From NCBI GenBank assembly GCA_025452005.1, contig JANWJK010000217.1:1-34890 (forward strand): a stretch of 34,890 bases of DNA. The letters run 5' to 3'. Made by a program: the position numbers and the translations under genes. Below are positions 17,050 to 25,463 of the stretch, piece after piece. The stretch's first letter is position 1. Each line of letters starts with the position of its first letter. A model generated the notes under the pieces. The model worked only from the letters and a program-made list of their open reading frames with translations. It made no database searches and was not told the DNA's origin. The DNA comes from Acetobacteraceae bacterium. Lineage in GTDB: Bacteria > Pseudomonadota > Alphaproteobacteria > Acetobacterales > Acetobacteraceae.

Positions 17050-18717
17050 TCATGCAATGGGCGCCGTTTTCGTGCCGCCACGTTGCGGAGGCGGCGGATT
17101 GGCGGGGATTTCGCCGGGCTTGTAGTCGGGCAACCGGCCGGCGGGAATGATCGCCAAGAGTGCGAGTCCCGCCATGATCAACAAACCCATTCTGAGCGCA
17201 CTGAGCCGTGCGTCGGTATTGATGCGTACGGCTTCCACGACCTGTTCAGGCGTGGCGCTGGTTCGTTGCATGATACCGAGCAGCCGATCGTTGCTGACGA
17301 AGTTGATGTTGTCGAGATCGACCTCCGACTGGATTTCGAGCGGCAGAAGCGGGCTGTCAGCGATACTGCGCAGGACGGCGGCGCTCAGCAGGCCCACCAG
17401 CAGTGCGCCGACCACCGCCGTGCCGACGGCAGCCGCAAGGTTGTTGGCGGTGCCACGCAGCGACCCGACATCGCCTGCCAACTCCTTGGGGGAGGCCGTT
17501 ACAAGGACGTTGAACACCAGTGTCACCAGCGAACCCTGGCCGATACCGAACACCACCAGCCCGACCAGGACGGCGACAGCGCTCCAGTCGTTGTGCACGA
17601 CGAAGGCAAGCCACAGCAGCGCGATCGTGCAGGTGATGAAGCCGAGCCTGCCGATCTGCCGCGGCGTCAGCAACTGGTAGCAGCGAACGATCAGCATCGC
17701 CGAGAAGAATACCGACAGATTGAACGGCAGCATGGCGATGGCCGTTTCGATCGGTGTGCGCCCTTGGATGATCTGAATGTAGAGCGGCACGGAGAAATTC
17801 AGCCCCGCCTCGAGCGCCACCACTGTGAACATGGCATACACGGCAGCGCGCTCCTCACGCGACTCGATGACACTCAGATCGAGGAGTGGCGTTTTGCCAA
17901 CCCGCTGGCGGCGGCGCGTCCAGATCACGAAGCTCTGGAGGAGCAGAACGCCTATCACGATCATCGGCGCCGCGGGCGAGAGGCCGACGATGCTGAAGGG
18001 TGCACCCGGCCGCGCCACACCCAGCCCCCACCGATTGAGATTATTGAATCCGAAGCTGATCAGGATGATAGCCGCCGCCGCGAGCACCACACCCACGACG
18101 TCGATCTGCACGTCCGACCTTCCCTGGTCTGGCTTGAGCCGGAAGCTCAGTACGAACACCAACGCTGACAGCACAATCAGGATGCCGAAGGCGGGGCGCC
18201 AGCCGATGAAGGTACCCAGAATGCCGCCGATCAGAAATGCGGCGACGCCCGCGCCGGCACGCGCTGAGCCGAGCGCGCCGAGCGCTGTGGCCTGCTGCCT
18301 GCCGTGGTAGTTGTTGGCAATCAGTGCGACCAGCGAGGGCACGAGCGCCGCCCCGGCGACGCCAGACAACAACTGCGCAATAAGCATGACGATCGCCGTC
18401 GGGCTGAAGGTCATCAGCACCTGGGCAAACCCGAACAGGACCACGACCGCCCGGAACACGTGCAAGCTGCCGAACCGTTGGTTCAGTTTCGCCCCGAGCA
18501 TGACCAGCCCTGCGACCGCAAGCGAGTACATCACGATACCGGTCGCGACCGTCGTTGGCGGCACATTGAAGCTGTGCACCATCCCGCCAATCGCCACCGG
18601 CAAGGAAGCGACGTTGAAGGACATCAGCGCCTGACCAAGCGCAATCGCGATCATCGGCAGCCAGGATTCGCGCTCCGCGACATCTGTCACGGGATTCAGC
18701 ACCGCATCGGAAGCCAT
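17050..18717 (-). CDS. MFS transporter, 14-TM DHA2-like drug/proton antiporter
   Basis: This is a major facilitator of 555 residues from the ATG at 18717, with about 14 membrane segments, as in the DHA2 group. It shows the motif A-like loop LGAKLNQRFGSLHVFR, a segment with GSARAGAGVAAFLIGGILG resembling the exporter motif C, and a large soluble stretch at about residues 455-505 (residues around EVDLDNINFVSN). The substrate is unknown. A ribosome site (AGGAGG) lies 11 bases upstream. It is the first gene of a ten-gene run that goes on to glutaminase, RND pump and antiporter. A 17-bp palindrome 89 bases upstream is a candidate operator. Confidence 0.9.
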   Translation of the reverse strand: MASDAVLNPVTDVAERESWLPMIAIALGQALMSFNVASLPVAIGGMVHSFNVPPTTVATGIVMYSLAVAGLVMLGAKLNQRFGSLHVFRAVVVLFGFAQVLMTFSPTAIVMLIAQLLSGVAGAALVPSLVALIANNYHGRQQATALGALGSARAGAGVAAFLIGGILGTFIGWRPAFGILIVLSALVFVLSFRLKPDQGRSDVQIDVVGVVLAAAAIILISFGFNNLNRWGLGVARPGAPFSIVGLSPAAPMIVIGVLLLQSFVIWTRRRQRVGKTPLLDLSVIESREERAAVYAMFTVVALEAGLNFSVPLYIQIIQGRTPIETAIAMLPFNLSVFFSAMLIVRCYQLLTPRQIGRLGFITCTIALLWLAFVVHNDWSAVAVLVGLVVFGIGQGSLVTLVFNVLVTASPKELAGDVGSLRGTANNLAAAVGTAVVGALLVGLLSAAVLRSIADSPLLPLEIQSEVDLDNINFVSNDRLLGIMQRTSATPEQVVEAVRINTDARLSALRMGLLIMAGLALLAIIPAGRLPDYKPGEIPANPPPPQRGGTKTAPIA

Positions 18718-19062
18718 GGCGAGGTTGCCCTCCTGATTCAGCGACCATCGGTATCCCAGAGGCGGATCACCCGGACGCAATACTCCGACGTGACCCGGTC
18801 GTCGCACATCATGTGGTGATGTTAGCGGCCTTCGCAGCGCCGGAAATTGGCTCAGAATCCCAGGGTCGGTACAGCCGTCCCAATCCAGTCGGCCCCTATC
18901 AGCGGTGCAGACAGACCCCGAGAGAGGATGGTCTCGACATCGGTTGTCGCCCGTGATGGACTTATCAGCGTATCACATCGAGCACCCACGGATCACCTCC
19001 GTCGGTCAGGACCCAGGATCGTGGCACCGGCTACAGCCTCACAGGGAGGCCGAGAAACATCA
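18718..19062. other. Divergent intergenic region between MFS and AI-2E permease genes
   Basis: This 345-base region separates two divergent operons and must hold promoters for both. It contains the palindrome at 18806-18822 and a weaker dyad at 18935-18949 (CGACA, 5 bases, TGTCG). No convincing sigma-70 pair stood out. The permease frame is open back to 18847, so part of this region could instead be coding if an upstream start is used. Confidence 0.5.
18806..18822. promoter_or_regulatory. 17-bp palindrome upstream of the MFS-led operon, candidate operator
   Basis: ACATCA and TGATGT form a perfect 6-bp dyad with a 5-base spacer. A second overlapping dyad, CACAT-C-ATGTG, occupies 18805-18815. 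The site lies 89 bases upstream of the MFS start, in a divergent promoter region, a usual place for a TetR-, MarR- or LysR-type operator. No such regulator gene is adjacent; the nearest regulator is AraC-type (22118-23221). Confidence 0.35.
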
Positions 19063-20145
19063 GTGGCCGAGGACTTCGACACGATGCGCGATGCGACCCA
19101 GAGAGCACGCCGAACGAGCGATCGCGGACTCCGCGCGATGGTTGGCGTTGGAACCGCAATCCTGGTGGTCGCCGGTCTGGCTGTCGGGCAGGCCGTCTTT
19201 GCGCCGCTGAGCTTCGCACTCTTCATCATCGCGATCGTCTGGCCGTTGCAGTCCAGGCTGCAGGCACGGTTGCCGAAGCTTGTGGCTCTCGCGATCAGCA
19301 TGCTGGTGACGATCGTGGTCATCGGCGCCTTTGCGTGGGTGATCACGTGGGGACTCAACAGGGTGGGTCGTTATGTCGTCACCGACGCCGCCCGATTCCA
19401 ACTTCTGTACAACCAGTTGACCGAGTGGCTCGAAGGGCACGGCATCGTGGTTGAGAACATCTGGACTGAGCATTTCAACGTGGGATGGGTGCTCCGACTG
19501 TTCCAGGAGGTCACAACAAGGATAAACGGAGCATTGAGCTTTTCGCTCGTCGTATTGATCTACGTCATCCTGGGCCTCATGGAAGTGGACGATGCGGCTC
19601 GCCGGATCCGCAATATGAAGAACCAGGAAGCCGGGCGCGTGCTTCTGGCCGGCGCTCTCAGCACCGCTGCGAAGTTCCGCAGATACCTACTTGTCCGATC
19701 ACTGATGAGTGTGATCACAGGCGTGCTTGTGTGGGGATTCATCTCGCTTTGCGGACTCCCGCTTGCGCAGGAATGGGGCGTCATCGCCTTCGCGCTCAAC
19801 TATATCCCATTCATCGGTCCGCTGGTCGCAACGGTTCTGCCGACATTGTTCGCCGTCGCTCAGTTCGAAGCCTGGCAGAGCGCGATCCTGGTATTCGGTT
19901 GTCTGAACCTCATCCAGTTCCTCGTCGGCAGCTACCTCGAGCCTCGGATAGCAGGCAGCGTTCTTTCCATGTCGCCATTCATGGTGCTGTTCTCCGTCTT
20001 TTTCTGGACTTTTCTGTGGGGCATAGCTGGCGCGTTCATCGGCGTCCCGATCGTGATCGCGGTCCTGACCATCTGCGACCAGCATAACTCGAGCCGCTGG
20101 GTGTCGGAGCTCTTCGGAGCGCCCGCCGCCTTACGGGACCGATGA
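19063..20145 (+). CDS. AI-2E family transporter (PerM-like permease)
   Basis: This is an inner-membrane protein of the AI-2E/PerM family (UPF0118), which includes autoinducer-2 exporters and cation/proton antiporters; the actual substrate here is unknown. I give the GTG at 19063, making 360 residues, the usual family size, with a GGGAGG element 13 bases upstream. An ATG at 19084 or an upstream start at 18847 (432 residues) are alternatives. Family features include paired N-terminal helices, a long amphipathic region (about 90-150), and the conserved GVIAFALNYIPFIGPLVATV and VGSYLEPRIAG segments. It is followed after 16 bases by a membrane-anchored phosphoesterase gene. Confidence 0.88.
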   Translation: MAEDFDTMRDATQRARRTSDRGLRAMVGVGTAILVVAGLAVGQAVFAPLSFALFIIAIVWPLQSRLQARLPKLVALAISMLVTIVVIGAFAWVITWGLNRVGRYVVTDAARFQLLYNQLTEWLEGHGIVVENIWTEHFNVGWVLRLFQEVTTRINGALSFSLVVLIYVILGLMEVDDAARRIRNMKNQEAGRVLLAGALSTAAKFRRYLLVRSLMSVITGVLVWGFISLCGLPLAQEWGVIAFALNYIPFIGPLVATVLPTLFAVAQFEAWQSAILVFGCLNLIQFLVGSYLEPRIAGSVLSMSPFMVLFSVFFWTFLWGIAGAFIGVPIVIAVLTICDQHNSSRWVSELFGAPAALRDR

Positions 20146-20161
20146 GCCAGCGGAAACGCTG

Positions 20162-21931
20162 ATGACGCCGATTCTCGATCCGCGAAACGGTGACATCGAG
20201 GATGACTCTGCCAGCACCAAGCGGCGATCGCTGTTGTCGTTGATGGGCAGTCTGCTCGCGGAAATCAGCCTCCCGAAGCTCGCGATAGTCTGGATGCTGT
20301 TGATCGGGTTCCCCGGTCTGCTGCTCGGAGCGGCGCCGCTCCTCGCCTCGATCTGGATCGCTTCGGTCGTATCAAAGGTCGCGAACGTCCTCACGGAAAT
20401 CCTTCCGGCGCTGCTGTTGCTGCCTCTGGTGGCGATTGGCTGGTTCGCGGGCCGGCCGCTGCTGCGGCTGGCCGAAAGCAGCTTTTGGTCGCTCAACGCC
20501 TTGGCTGTCCAACCCGTCTATACGGCGTTGCGCGAAGGACTGCGGCATCTTGCCGAGCGGCCGCTTGCGGCCTGGACGAACGACGACCGGCGAGCCTTGG
20601 TTCGCGCCTGCATCGCGGCCATGTCGGGTTTCGCGATGTGTGGATTGGGGATCGGCGTGGTTGTGCTGGTGTGGCCCGCTTCGCGCTGGGTCGGCAGCCT
20701 CGCGGATCTCGCCGCCCCGTTTCGGTTGGTGCCCGTGGTAGTGGCCAACAGTGTGGTGATTATCTCCGGCTACTTCGCGGTGGCCGCGCTGATCTGGGGA
20801 ATCGCTGACGCTACCATGGCCCAGCCACGCAACCTTCGTGCATACGCAGCTCTATCGGGCCACGACCGAACGTGGCGGATCGCGCATTTGTCCGACATCC
20901 ACACGGTCGGCGAACGCTACGGGTTCCGCATTGAAAGCGGACGATCCGGTCCTCGTGGCAACGAGCGGCTGCGGCAGGCGTTGGTGCGGTTGCAGGAGAT
21001 CCACGCAGCGCATCCGCTGGACGTGATCCTGCTCACCGGCGACCTCACCGATGCAGGTCGCTCCGCGGAATGGGCCGAGTTTTTTGCGGCGTTCGCCGCA
21101 TACCCGCAACTGGCGGAACTTGTGGTCGCGCTGCCGGGCAACCACGATGTCAACGTGGTGGACCGGGCGAGTCCTGCCCGGATGGACCTGCCGACAAGTC
21201 CCGCGAAACGCCTGCGCCAGATCCGCACAATTTCCGCCCTCGGCATGCTGCAAGGCGCGCGGCTCCATGTCATGGACCGGAGGGACGGCCGGATCGGCGA
21301 TACCTTGGCCGACGCTCTTCAGCCGTACGCCGTCGACATGGCAGCTTTCGCGGACAACGGTTCGGCACGCCTGAGGAGATCGCTGGCGGGGCTGTGGGCT
21401 GCGATCTTCCCCTTGGTGCTGCCACCGGATACGGACGACGGTCTGGGGATTATCGTACTGAACTCCAATGCCGAGACGCATTTTTCATTTACCAATGCGC
21501 TGGGCCTCGTGTCAGCGGAGCAGGCCCGCGCCTGCAAGATTGCCACCGATCAATACCCGCGCGCCTGCTGGATCGTGGCCCTGCACCATCATGTCGTCGA
21601 ATATCCGCAGGAGGCAAAGGAACTGTCCGAGCGTATCGGGACCGCTCTTGTCAACGGTAGCTGGTTCATCCGTCGACTCCTGCATCTCGGCGCACGCGCC
21701 GTGATCATGCACGGTCATCGGCATGTCGATTGGATCGGGGAGTGTGGGGGACTCCAGATCGTATCTGCGCCGTCGCCGGTCATGGGGGCGACCGGTTACC
21801 CGGAACCCTATTTCTACGTGCATACTTTTGCCATTGGAGCAGATGCGCGGCTCCGGCTGTTGCAGCCCGAGCGGATCAATTTGTGTGGGCAACAGATCGC
21901 CAACGATTCGTGCAGTTCTGCCCCAGGATAG
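20162..21931 (+). CDS. Membrane-anchored calcineurin-like metallophosphoesterase
   Basis: This is a 589-residue protein with an N-terminal membrane half (hydrophobic segments at about 40-70, 80-97, 150-172 and 190-217) and a C-terminal binuclear-metal phosphoesterase domain. The metal ligands are all present: DIH 245-247, GDLTD 293-297, GNHD 326-329, the histidine cluster 475-477 and HGHRH 517-521. The substrate (nucleotide, lipid-linked phosphate or other) cannot be read from sequence. The domain follows the last helix directly. It begins 16 bases after the AI-2E-type permease and is surely co-transcribed with it. An insertion of about 130 residues between GNHD and the histidine cluster is notable. 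Confidence 0.87.
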   Translation: MTPILDPRNGDIEDDSASTKRRSLLSLMGSLLAEISLPKLAIVWMLLIGFPGLLLGAAPLLASIWIASVVSKVANVLTEILPALLLLPLVAIGWFAGRPLLRLAESSFWSLNALAVQPVYTALREGLRHLAERPLAAWTNDDRRALVRACIAAMSGFAMCGLGIGVVVLVWPASRWVGSLADLAAPFRLVPVVVANSVVIISGYFAVAALIWGIADATMAQPRNLRAYAALSGHDRTWRIAHLSDIHTVGERYGFRIESGRSGPRGNERLRQALVRLQEIHAAHPLDVILLTGDLTDAGRSAEWAEFFAAFAAYPQLAELVVALPGNHDVNVVDRASPARMDLPTSPAKRLRQIRTISALGMLQGARLHVMDRRDGRIGDTLADALQPYAVDMAAFADNGSARLRRSLAGLWAAIFPLVLPPDTDDGLGIIVLNSNAETHFSFTNALGLVSAEQARACKIATDQYPRACWIVALHHHVVEYPQEAKELSERIGTALVNGSWFIRRLLHLGARAVIMHGHRHVDWIGECGGLQIVSAPSPVMGATGYPEPYFYVHTFAIGADARLRLLQPERINLCGQQIANDSCSSAPG

Positions 21932-21999
21932 CAGCCGCCCTGCATGCGCAGTGATTGGCCGGGCGTCCCAACGCTTTGCTCCACGTCGCAAATGGCTAA

Positions 22000-22015
22000 A
22001 GCCGCGATGGCGGCT
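22000..22015. other. Short hairpin between phosphoesterase and AraC genes
   Basis: A 6-bp perfect dyad (AGCCGC / GCGGCT, 4-base loop) lies about 70 bases after the phosphoesterase stop in the 186-base gap. No T-run follows, so it is only a weak terminator or operator candidate. Nothing else was recognised in this gap. Confidence 0.25.
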
Positions 22016-22117
22016 GCCGGTACGGACCGCTACCATTGAGCCTGTCGTTGGACAGTGGAGGCGCCGCGGCCACGTCATCGTAAGCCAATCCACCGCGCGG
22101 CGGGCGAGTGCAACGCA

Positions 22118-23221
22118 ATGATGCCCGAGATATTCGACACCCACCGGTTGCCGGTACGTGCCCAGTACGAAGGCTGGCGCGCCTGGACGCTACCGTTACT
22201 CGACGTGATCCCGCAGCAAGCGGCCGGCGATGGCTTCCTCGCGGAGAACCGGGCCTGGAAGCTTGAGGACGGGCTGCTTCTGACGCAGACATCCGCACCA
22301 GCAGCGCGTACTGTCCGATCGCCGCGGCTGATCCGGCACCTGCCCGTGGATCATTGGGTCGTCACGCATCTGCGGCATGGCACGACCTCGATTGAAACCC
22401 CGAGGGGAACGATCGACGTTCAGGCAGGTCAGTCCTATGTCTGGTCACTCGGCCAGGTCTCGTCCAGCAAGCGCTCGAAGGTCGACCGCGTTGACTTACT
22501 TTTGTCTCGCGATACGTTTCGCGACATCGCGCCGCTACTGGATACCGTCGTCGGCTCGGTGCTGGATGCTCCGCTCGGGCAGTTTCTCGGCAACTTCCTA
22601 GTGACGCTGCAGCAGCGGCTTCCGCTTCTGCCGGACAGTGACGCAGCGCTTCTGAGCGTCGCGATCGGCAGGTTGGTCGCCGCATGCGTGGCACCATCGG
22701 CCGAGCGTGTCGAGGCGGCGCGGGCGTTGATCAACGTCGGCCGCCTGGAGAGGGTACGCCAGACCGTGCGCGCCCACCTGCAATCGCCACTCCTGGGACC
22801 AAAGATGCTGTGCCGTCAGGTCGGGATGTCGCGTTCCAACCTGTACCGGCTTTTGGATAGCGAAGGAGGCGTAACGTCCTACATTCAACGACAACGGCTG
22901 ACCGAGGCACGCAGCCGGTTATTCGATACCAGGAACACTCAGTCCATCGCCACGATGGCGCACGATCTGTGCTTCACCGATTCATCGAGCTTCAGCCGGG
23001 CGTTTCGCGCCATGTTCGGGATCAGCCCACGTGAGCTGCGGGCCGCTGCCATCAAACCTGGCGCGCCACCGCCAGCGCTGCCCGTTCGATCGGTGCAACC
23101 CTGCACTAACTTCGGCGATTTGCTGCGCAAGCCAATACGGGGCCTGCCTTCCTCCGCTGTCCGGCCGAAACGAATGACCTCTGCGCACCTGCCCAGTCGG
23201 GACCTTCATCTTGCTTACTGA
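22118..23221 (+). CDS. AraC-family transcriptional regulator
   Basis: This is a DNA-binding regulator of 367 residues from the first of two adjacent ATGs at 22118. An N-terminal AraC-binding-like domain (cupin-type, residues about 10-200) is followed by a two-helix-turn-helix AraC/XylS domain at about 230-325, with VGMSRSNLYRLLDSEGGVTSYI and FTDSSSFSRAFRAMFGISPRELR as its conserved parts. The C-terminal 50 residues are Pro/Arg-rich and outside the domain. It does not begin with a clear ribosome site. Its target is unknown; the operons on either side are candidates. It converges with the type VI island, whose last gene ends 20 bases away. Confidence 0.88.
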   Translation: MMPEIFDTHRLPVRAQYEGWRAWTLPLLDVIPQQAAGDGFLAENRAWKLEDGLLLTQTSAPAARTVRSPRLIRHLPVDHWVVTHLRHGTTSIETPRGTIDVQAGQSYVWSLGQVSSSKRSKVDRVDLLLSRDTFRDIAPLLDTVVGSVLDAPLGQFLGNFLVTLQQRLPLLPDSDAALLSVAIGRLVAACVAPSAERVEAARALINVGRLERVRQTVRAHLQSPLLGPKMLCRQVGMSRSNLYRLLDSEGGVTSYIQRQRLTEARSRLFDTRNTQSIATMAHDLCFTDSSSFSRAFRAMFGISPRELRAAAIKPGAPPPALPVRSVQPCTNFGDLLRKPIRGLPSSAVRPKRMTSAHLPSRDLHLAY

Positions 23222-23241
23222 CCACTCGTGATCCGGCCGAC

Positions 23242-24519
23242 CTATGCCAGTCCGCGCGCGCGGGCGATCAACTGCCGCTGCAGCCGGCCGCGGGCGCGTA
23301 CTTCGAACATCGCCTTGTCGGGCTGGCGGATGGCCAGTTCCAACGCCGCGGCATGGCGCTGGCGCTGGAAGGCGTCGGACAGCGCCTCTAGCCAGTCGGC
23401 CGAGGCTTTGGGCGTCCCGAGGAAATAGGCGGTGCCGGGGCTGAACCGCGCGCGGTTGGCGGCCCACCACGCACCGATGCGCGCGGGATCGGGCCATGGC
23501 AGGTTCTCGTCCTCGTCGAGCGCGACGTTCTCGTCCGCCGGATCATCGTTAGGGCCGGAGTGGAAGTCGGCGGGCGGACGACGGTCGAGGTCGCGATAGG
23601 CGAGGTCGAGGCCGGTGATCATGCTGAACGCCTCGCCGGCGAGGCGCGCGGTGGCGTTGTCGGCCATGTGCTCGATCAGCCAGGGGATGTAGAGCGGGTC
23701 GCCGATCACACCGGTGGCGCGGATCAGGTCCCGCTGCCGGCCAGGGAGTTTGGCGAACTCACGCAGCCAGGCGTTGGCCTGGGGGACGTCGAGGCGGCGC
23801 AGCAGGATGTCGAGCGCGCGGACGGCGCGGGGGAGATTGTTCCAGGCGATGTCGGCGAGGGTGTCGAGCGGCTCGGCGGCGCCCATGCGCGCGGCGGCCC
23901 AGGCGGACCAGAAGCGGCATTCGGGGTCGGGGTCGGTGAGGCCGGGCCGGAGTTGGGGAAGGAGGTCGGCGCGGCCGAGCTGGCCGGTGGTGCGGTAGGC
24001 GCGGGCGCGGACGAGTGGGGAGGGGTCGGAGAGGGCGCCAGCCCAGCCAACAAGCTGCACTCCTCGGCGGGCACCACAGACGGCCGCGGCGATGGCCCTA
24101 TGCGCTGGCGACTGACCGTCTCGCAGTTCGATCCACGGCGAAGAAGCGAAGCTGCCGTCGACCCATGCGAGCGCTCCAACGTAGCCTTTGAATTCATCGG
24201 AGGCAGGTCTTTCGCTGACCATGCCCGACCCGACGAGCCTGAGGATCTGTTGATCGGGTGCAGGCGAACTGCCTTCGACTCCCAGCGTGATTCTGACGAA
24301 AGCCCTACCCCCCATCAGGTCGGCCGCCGCCTCGAGAGCAAGAGTCCAGGCAGCGCCCGCCCTCGTACGCAATGCGTCAACATACGCCTCAAGCCGCTCG
24401 TCGGCCGTTACTAGATCTAAAAGACGAATATTGGCAGCGTGTACCAAAAGAGTTCGTGAATGCCAGAGGAACTCACAACTCTCCAGTTGATCGCTTAGAA
24501 GGTTATCATACTGTGTCAT
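23242..24519 (-). CDS. TIGR02270 family protein (HEAT-like repeats), last gene of the type VI island
   Basis: The product is 425 residues from the ATG at 24519. The N-terminus (QLESCEFLWHSRTLLV, then LDLVTADERLEAYVDALR) and the central HEAT-like helical repeats (SDPSPLVRARAYRTTGQLG, TDPDPECRFWSAWAAARMG, about 160-270) match the TIGR02270 family as I know it. No biochemical role is established, but members commonly lie in type VI vgrG neighbourhoods. The gene starts 19 bases after the beta-propeller stop. Composition changes inside it: the first 50 or so codons are near 45-57% GC, while the C-terminal half exceeds 70%. It may be an adaptor, scaffold or immunity-linked protein; none is shown. 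Confidence 0.82.
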   Translation of the reverse strand: MTQYDNLLSDQLESCEFLWHSRTLLVHAANIRLLDLVTADERLEAYVDALRTRAGAAWTLALEAAADLMGGRAFVRITLGVEGSSPAPDQQILRLVGSGMVSERPASDEFKGYVGALAWVDGSFASSPWIELRDGQSPAHRAIAAAVCGARRGVQLVGWAGALSDPSPLVRARAYRTTGQLGRADLLPQLRPGLTDPDPECRFWSAWAAARMGAAEPLDTLADIAWNNLPRAVRALDILLRRLDVPQANAWLREFAKLPGRQRDLIRATGVIGDPLYIPWLIEHMADNATARLAGEAFSMITGLDLAYRDLDRRPPADFHSGPNDDPADENVALDEDENLPWPDPARIGAWWAANRARFSPGTAYFLGTPKASADWLEALSDAFQRQRHAAALELAIRQPDKAMFEVRARGRLQRQLIARARGLA

Positions 24520-24538
24520 GCCTGCGATGCCGTTTTGC

Positions 24539-25462
24539 TTACAGCTCCAGGACACGTGTCCAGGCATTTCCGTCGAACTCGGCAACATCCATCTGCCCAA
24601 CCGACCACAGTATGCCGTCCGCTGCGCTAAGATGATAGCACGTAGCAATAAAATTCTGGTCAAAGTCCAGCCTCTGCAACATATCATCGCGCAACATATA
24701 GACGAAATGGGTGGTCGACACGAATAGGTGGCCAGAGTACCATTCAAGCCCCCACAAATCCTCTGTGGTACAATCGTGGTTTATGATGTCCCAGCGGTCA
24801 TGTCGCCCTCTCAGTAACAAGCCACGCTGACCGGCTGCATAAACGACACCATCAGCGGCACACCGCACCTTGTGAAGCGCCAGGTTGGTCGGGGAAGGGT
24901 GATTGACCCACATGGATCCATCGAATTGCCAGATCTCACCTTCCCAGCCGACCGCGTAAATTTCACTCTCAGTAAATCCGTCGATCGAAAGGAAAGCGGT
25001 ATCGGTCGGCTCAATATCAAAAGCCTGAGCGGTCTGATCGATACAGGTCCATCGGCCCGGCGCATCACGACGGTAGGCCTGCCGAACAGTGCCCACCGCA
25101 TAAGCCCGCCCATTGGCTATACATCGAATTTCGCACATCGGACCGCGCGAAGATGGCGTGAAGACGCGGTCGGTGATGGCTACCTCAGATACGGACTGGC
25201 CGTTGCCGATCATCCAGATCTCACCCATCTCGCCAAGAACCAGCAGACACTCGCTCGGGTGCCTGCAAATGGTCATGGAGCAAGCTGTCCAAGGAACATC
25301 TTGTTCACCCCAGTTGCCTGAGAAGCGGCCCAGGATTCGACTGTGGCCGATACCTTCCCTAAGCGCATCGGCGAACGCCCCAACCACGAAGCCGGTATCG
25401 CGGTTCTGCACGACGCCAGTGGCGAGAGCAAATCCCTCGAGTCCATCCGGGTTGCCGGACAT
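24539..25462 (-). CDS. Beta-propeller-like protein next to the toxin gene (candidate immunity protein)
   Basis: The product is 307 residues from the ATG at 25462, behind a GGGAGG ribosome site. At least four imperfect repeats of about 40-45 residues are visible, each with a pattern like [VI]YA[VA]G-x-x-G-x-[IL]...W: AYAVGTVRQAY, IYAVGWEGEIWQF, VYAAGQRGLLLRG and LWSVGQMDVAEF. This suggests a propeller of WD40/YVTN or Ycf48-like form. There is no signal peptide, so it should be cytoplasmic. The start lies one base after the toxin stop, the tightest coupling possible without overlap, which is where a type VI immunity gene is expected. Cytoplasmic location would fit immunity to a nuclease. Function is inferred from context only. 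Confidence 0.75.
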   Translation of the reverse strand: MSGNPDGLEGFALATGVVQNRDTGFVVGAFADALREGIGHSRILGRFSGNWGEQDVPWTACSMTICRHPSECLLVLGEMGEIWMIGNGQSVSEVAITDRVFTPSSRGPMCEIRCIANGRAYAVGTVRQAYRRDAPGRWTCIDQTAQAFDIEPTDTAFLSIDGFTESEIYAVGWEGEIWQFDGSMWVNHPSPTNLALHKVRCAADGVVYAAGQRGLLLRGRHDRWDIINHDCTTEDLWGLEWYSGHLFVSTTHFVYMLRDDMLQRLDFDQNFIATCYHLSAADGILWSVGQMDVAEFDGNAWTRVLEL

Positions 25463-25463
25463 A

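Noticed and set aside
16795-18168. Plus-strand open frame of 457 codons
   Set aside because: Antisense to the MFS and glutaminase genes. His/Arg-rich composition with no domain.
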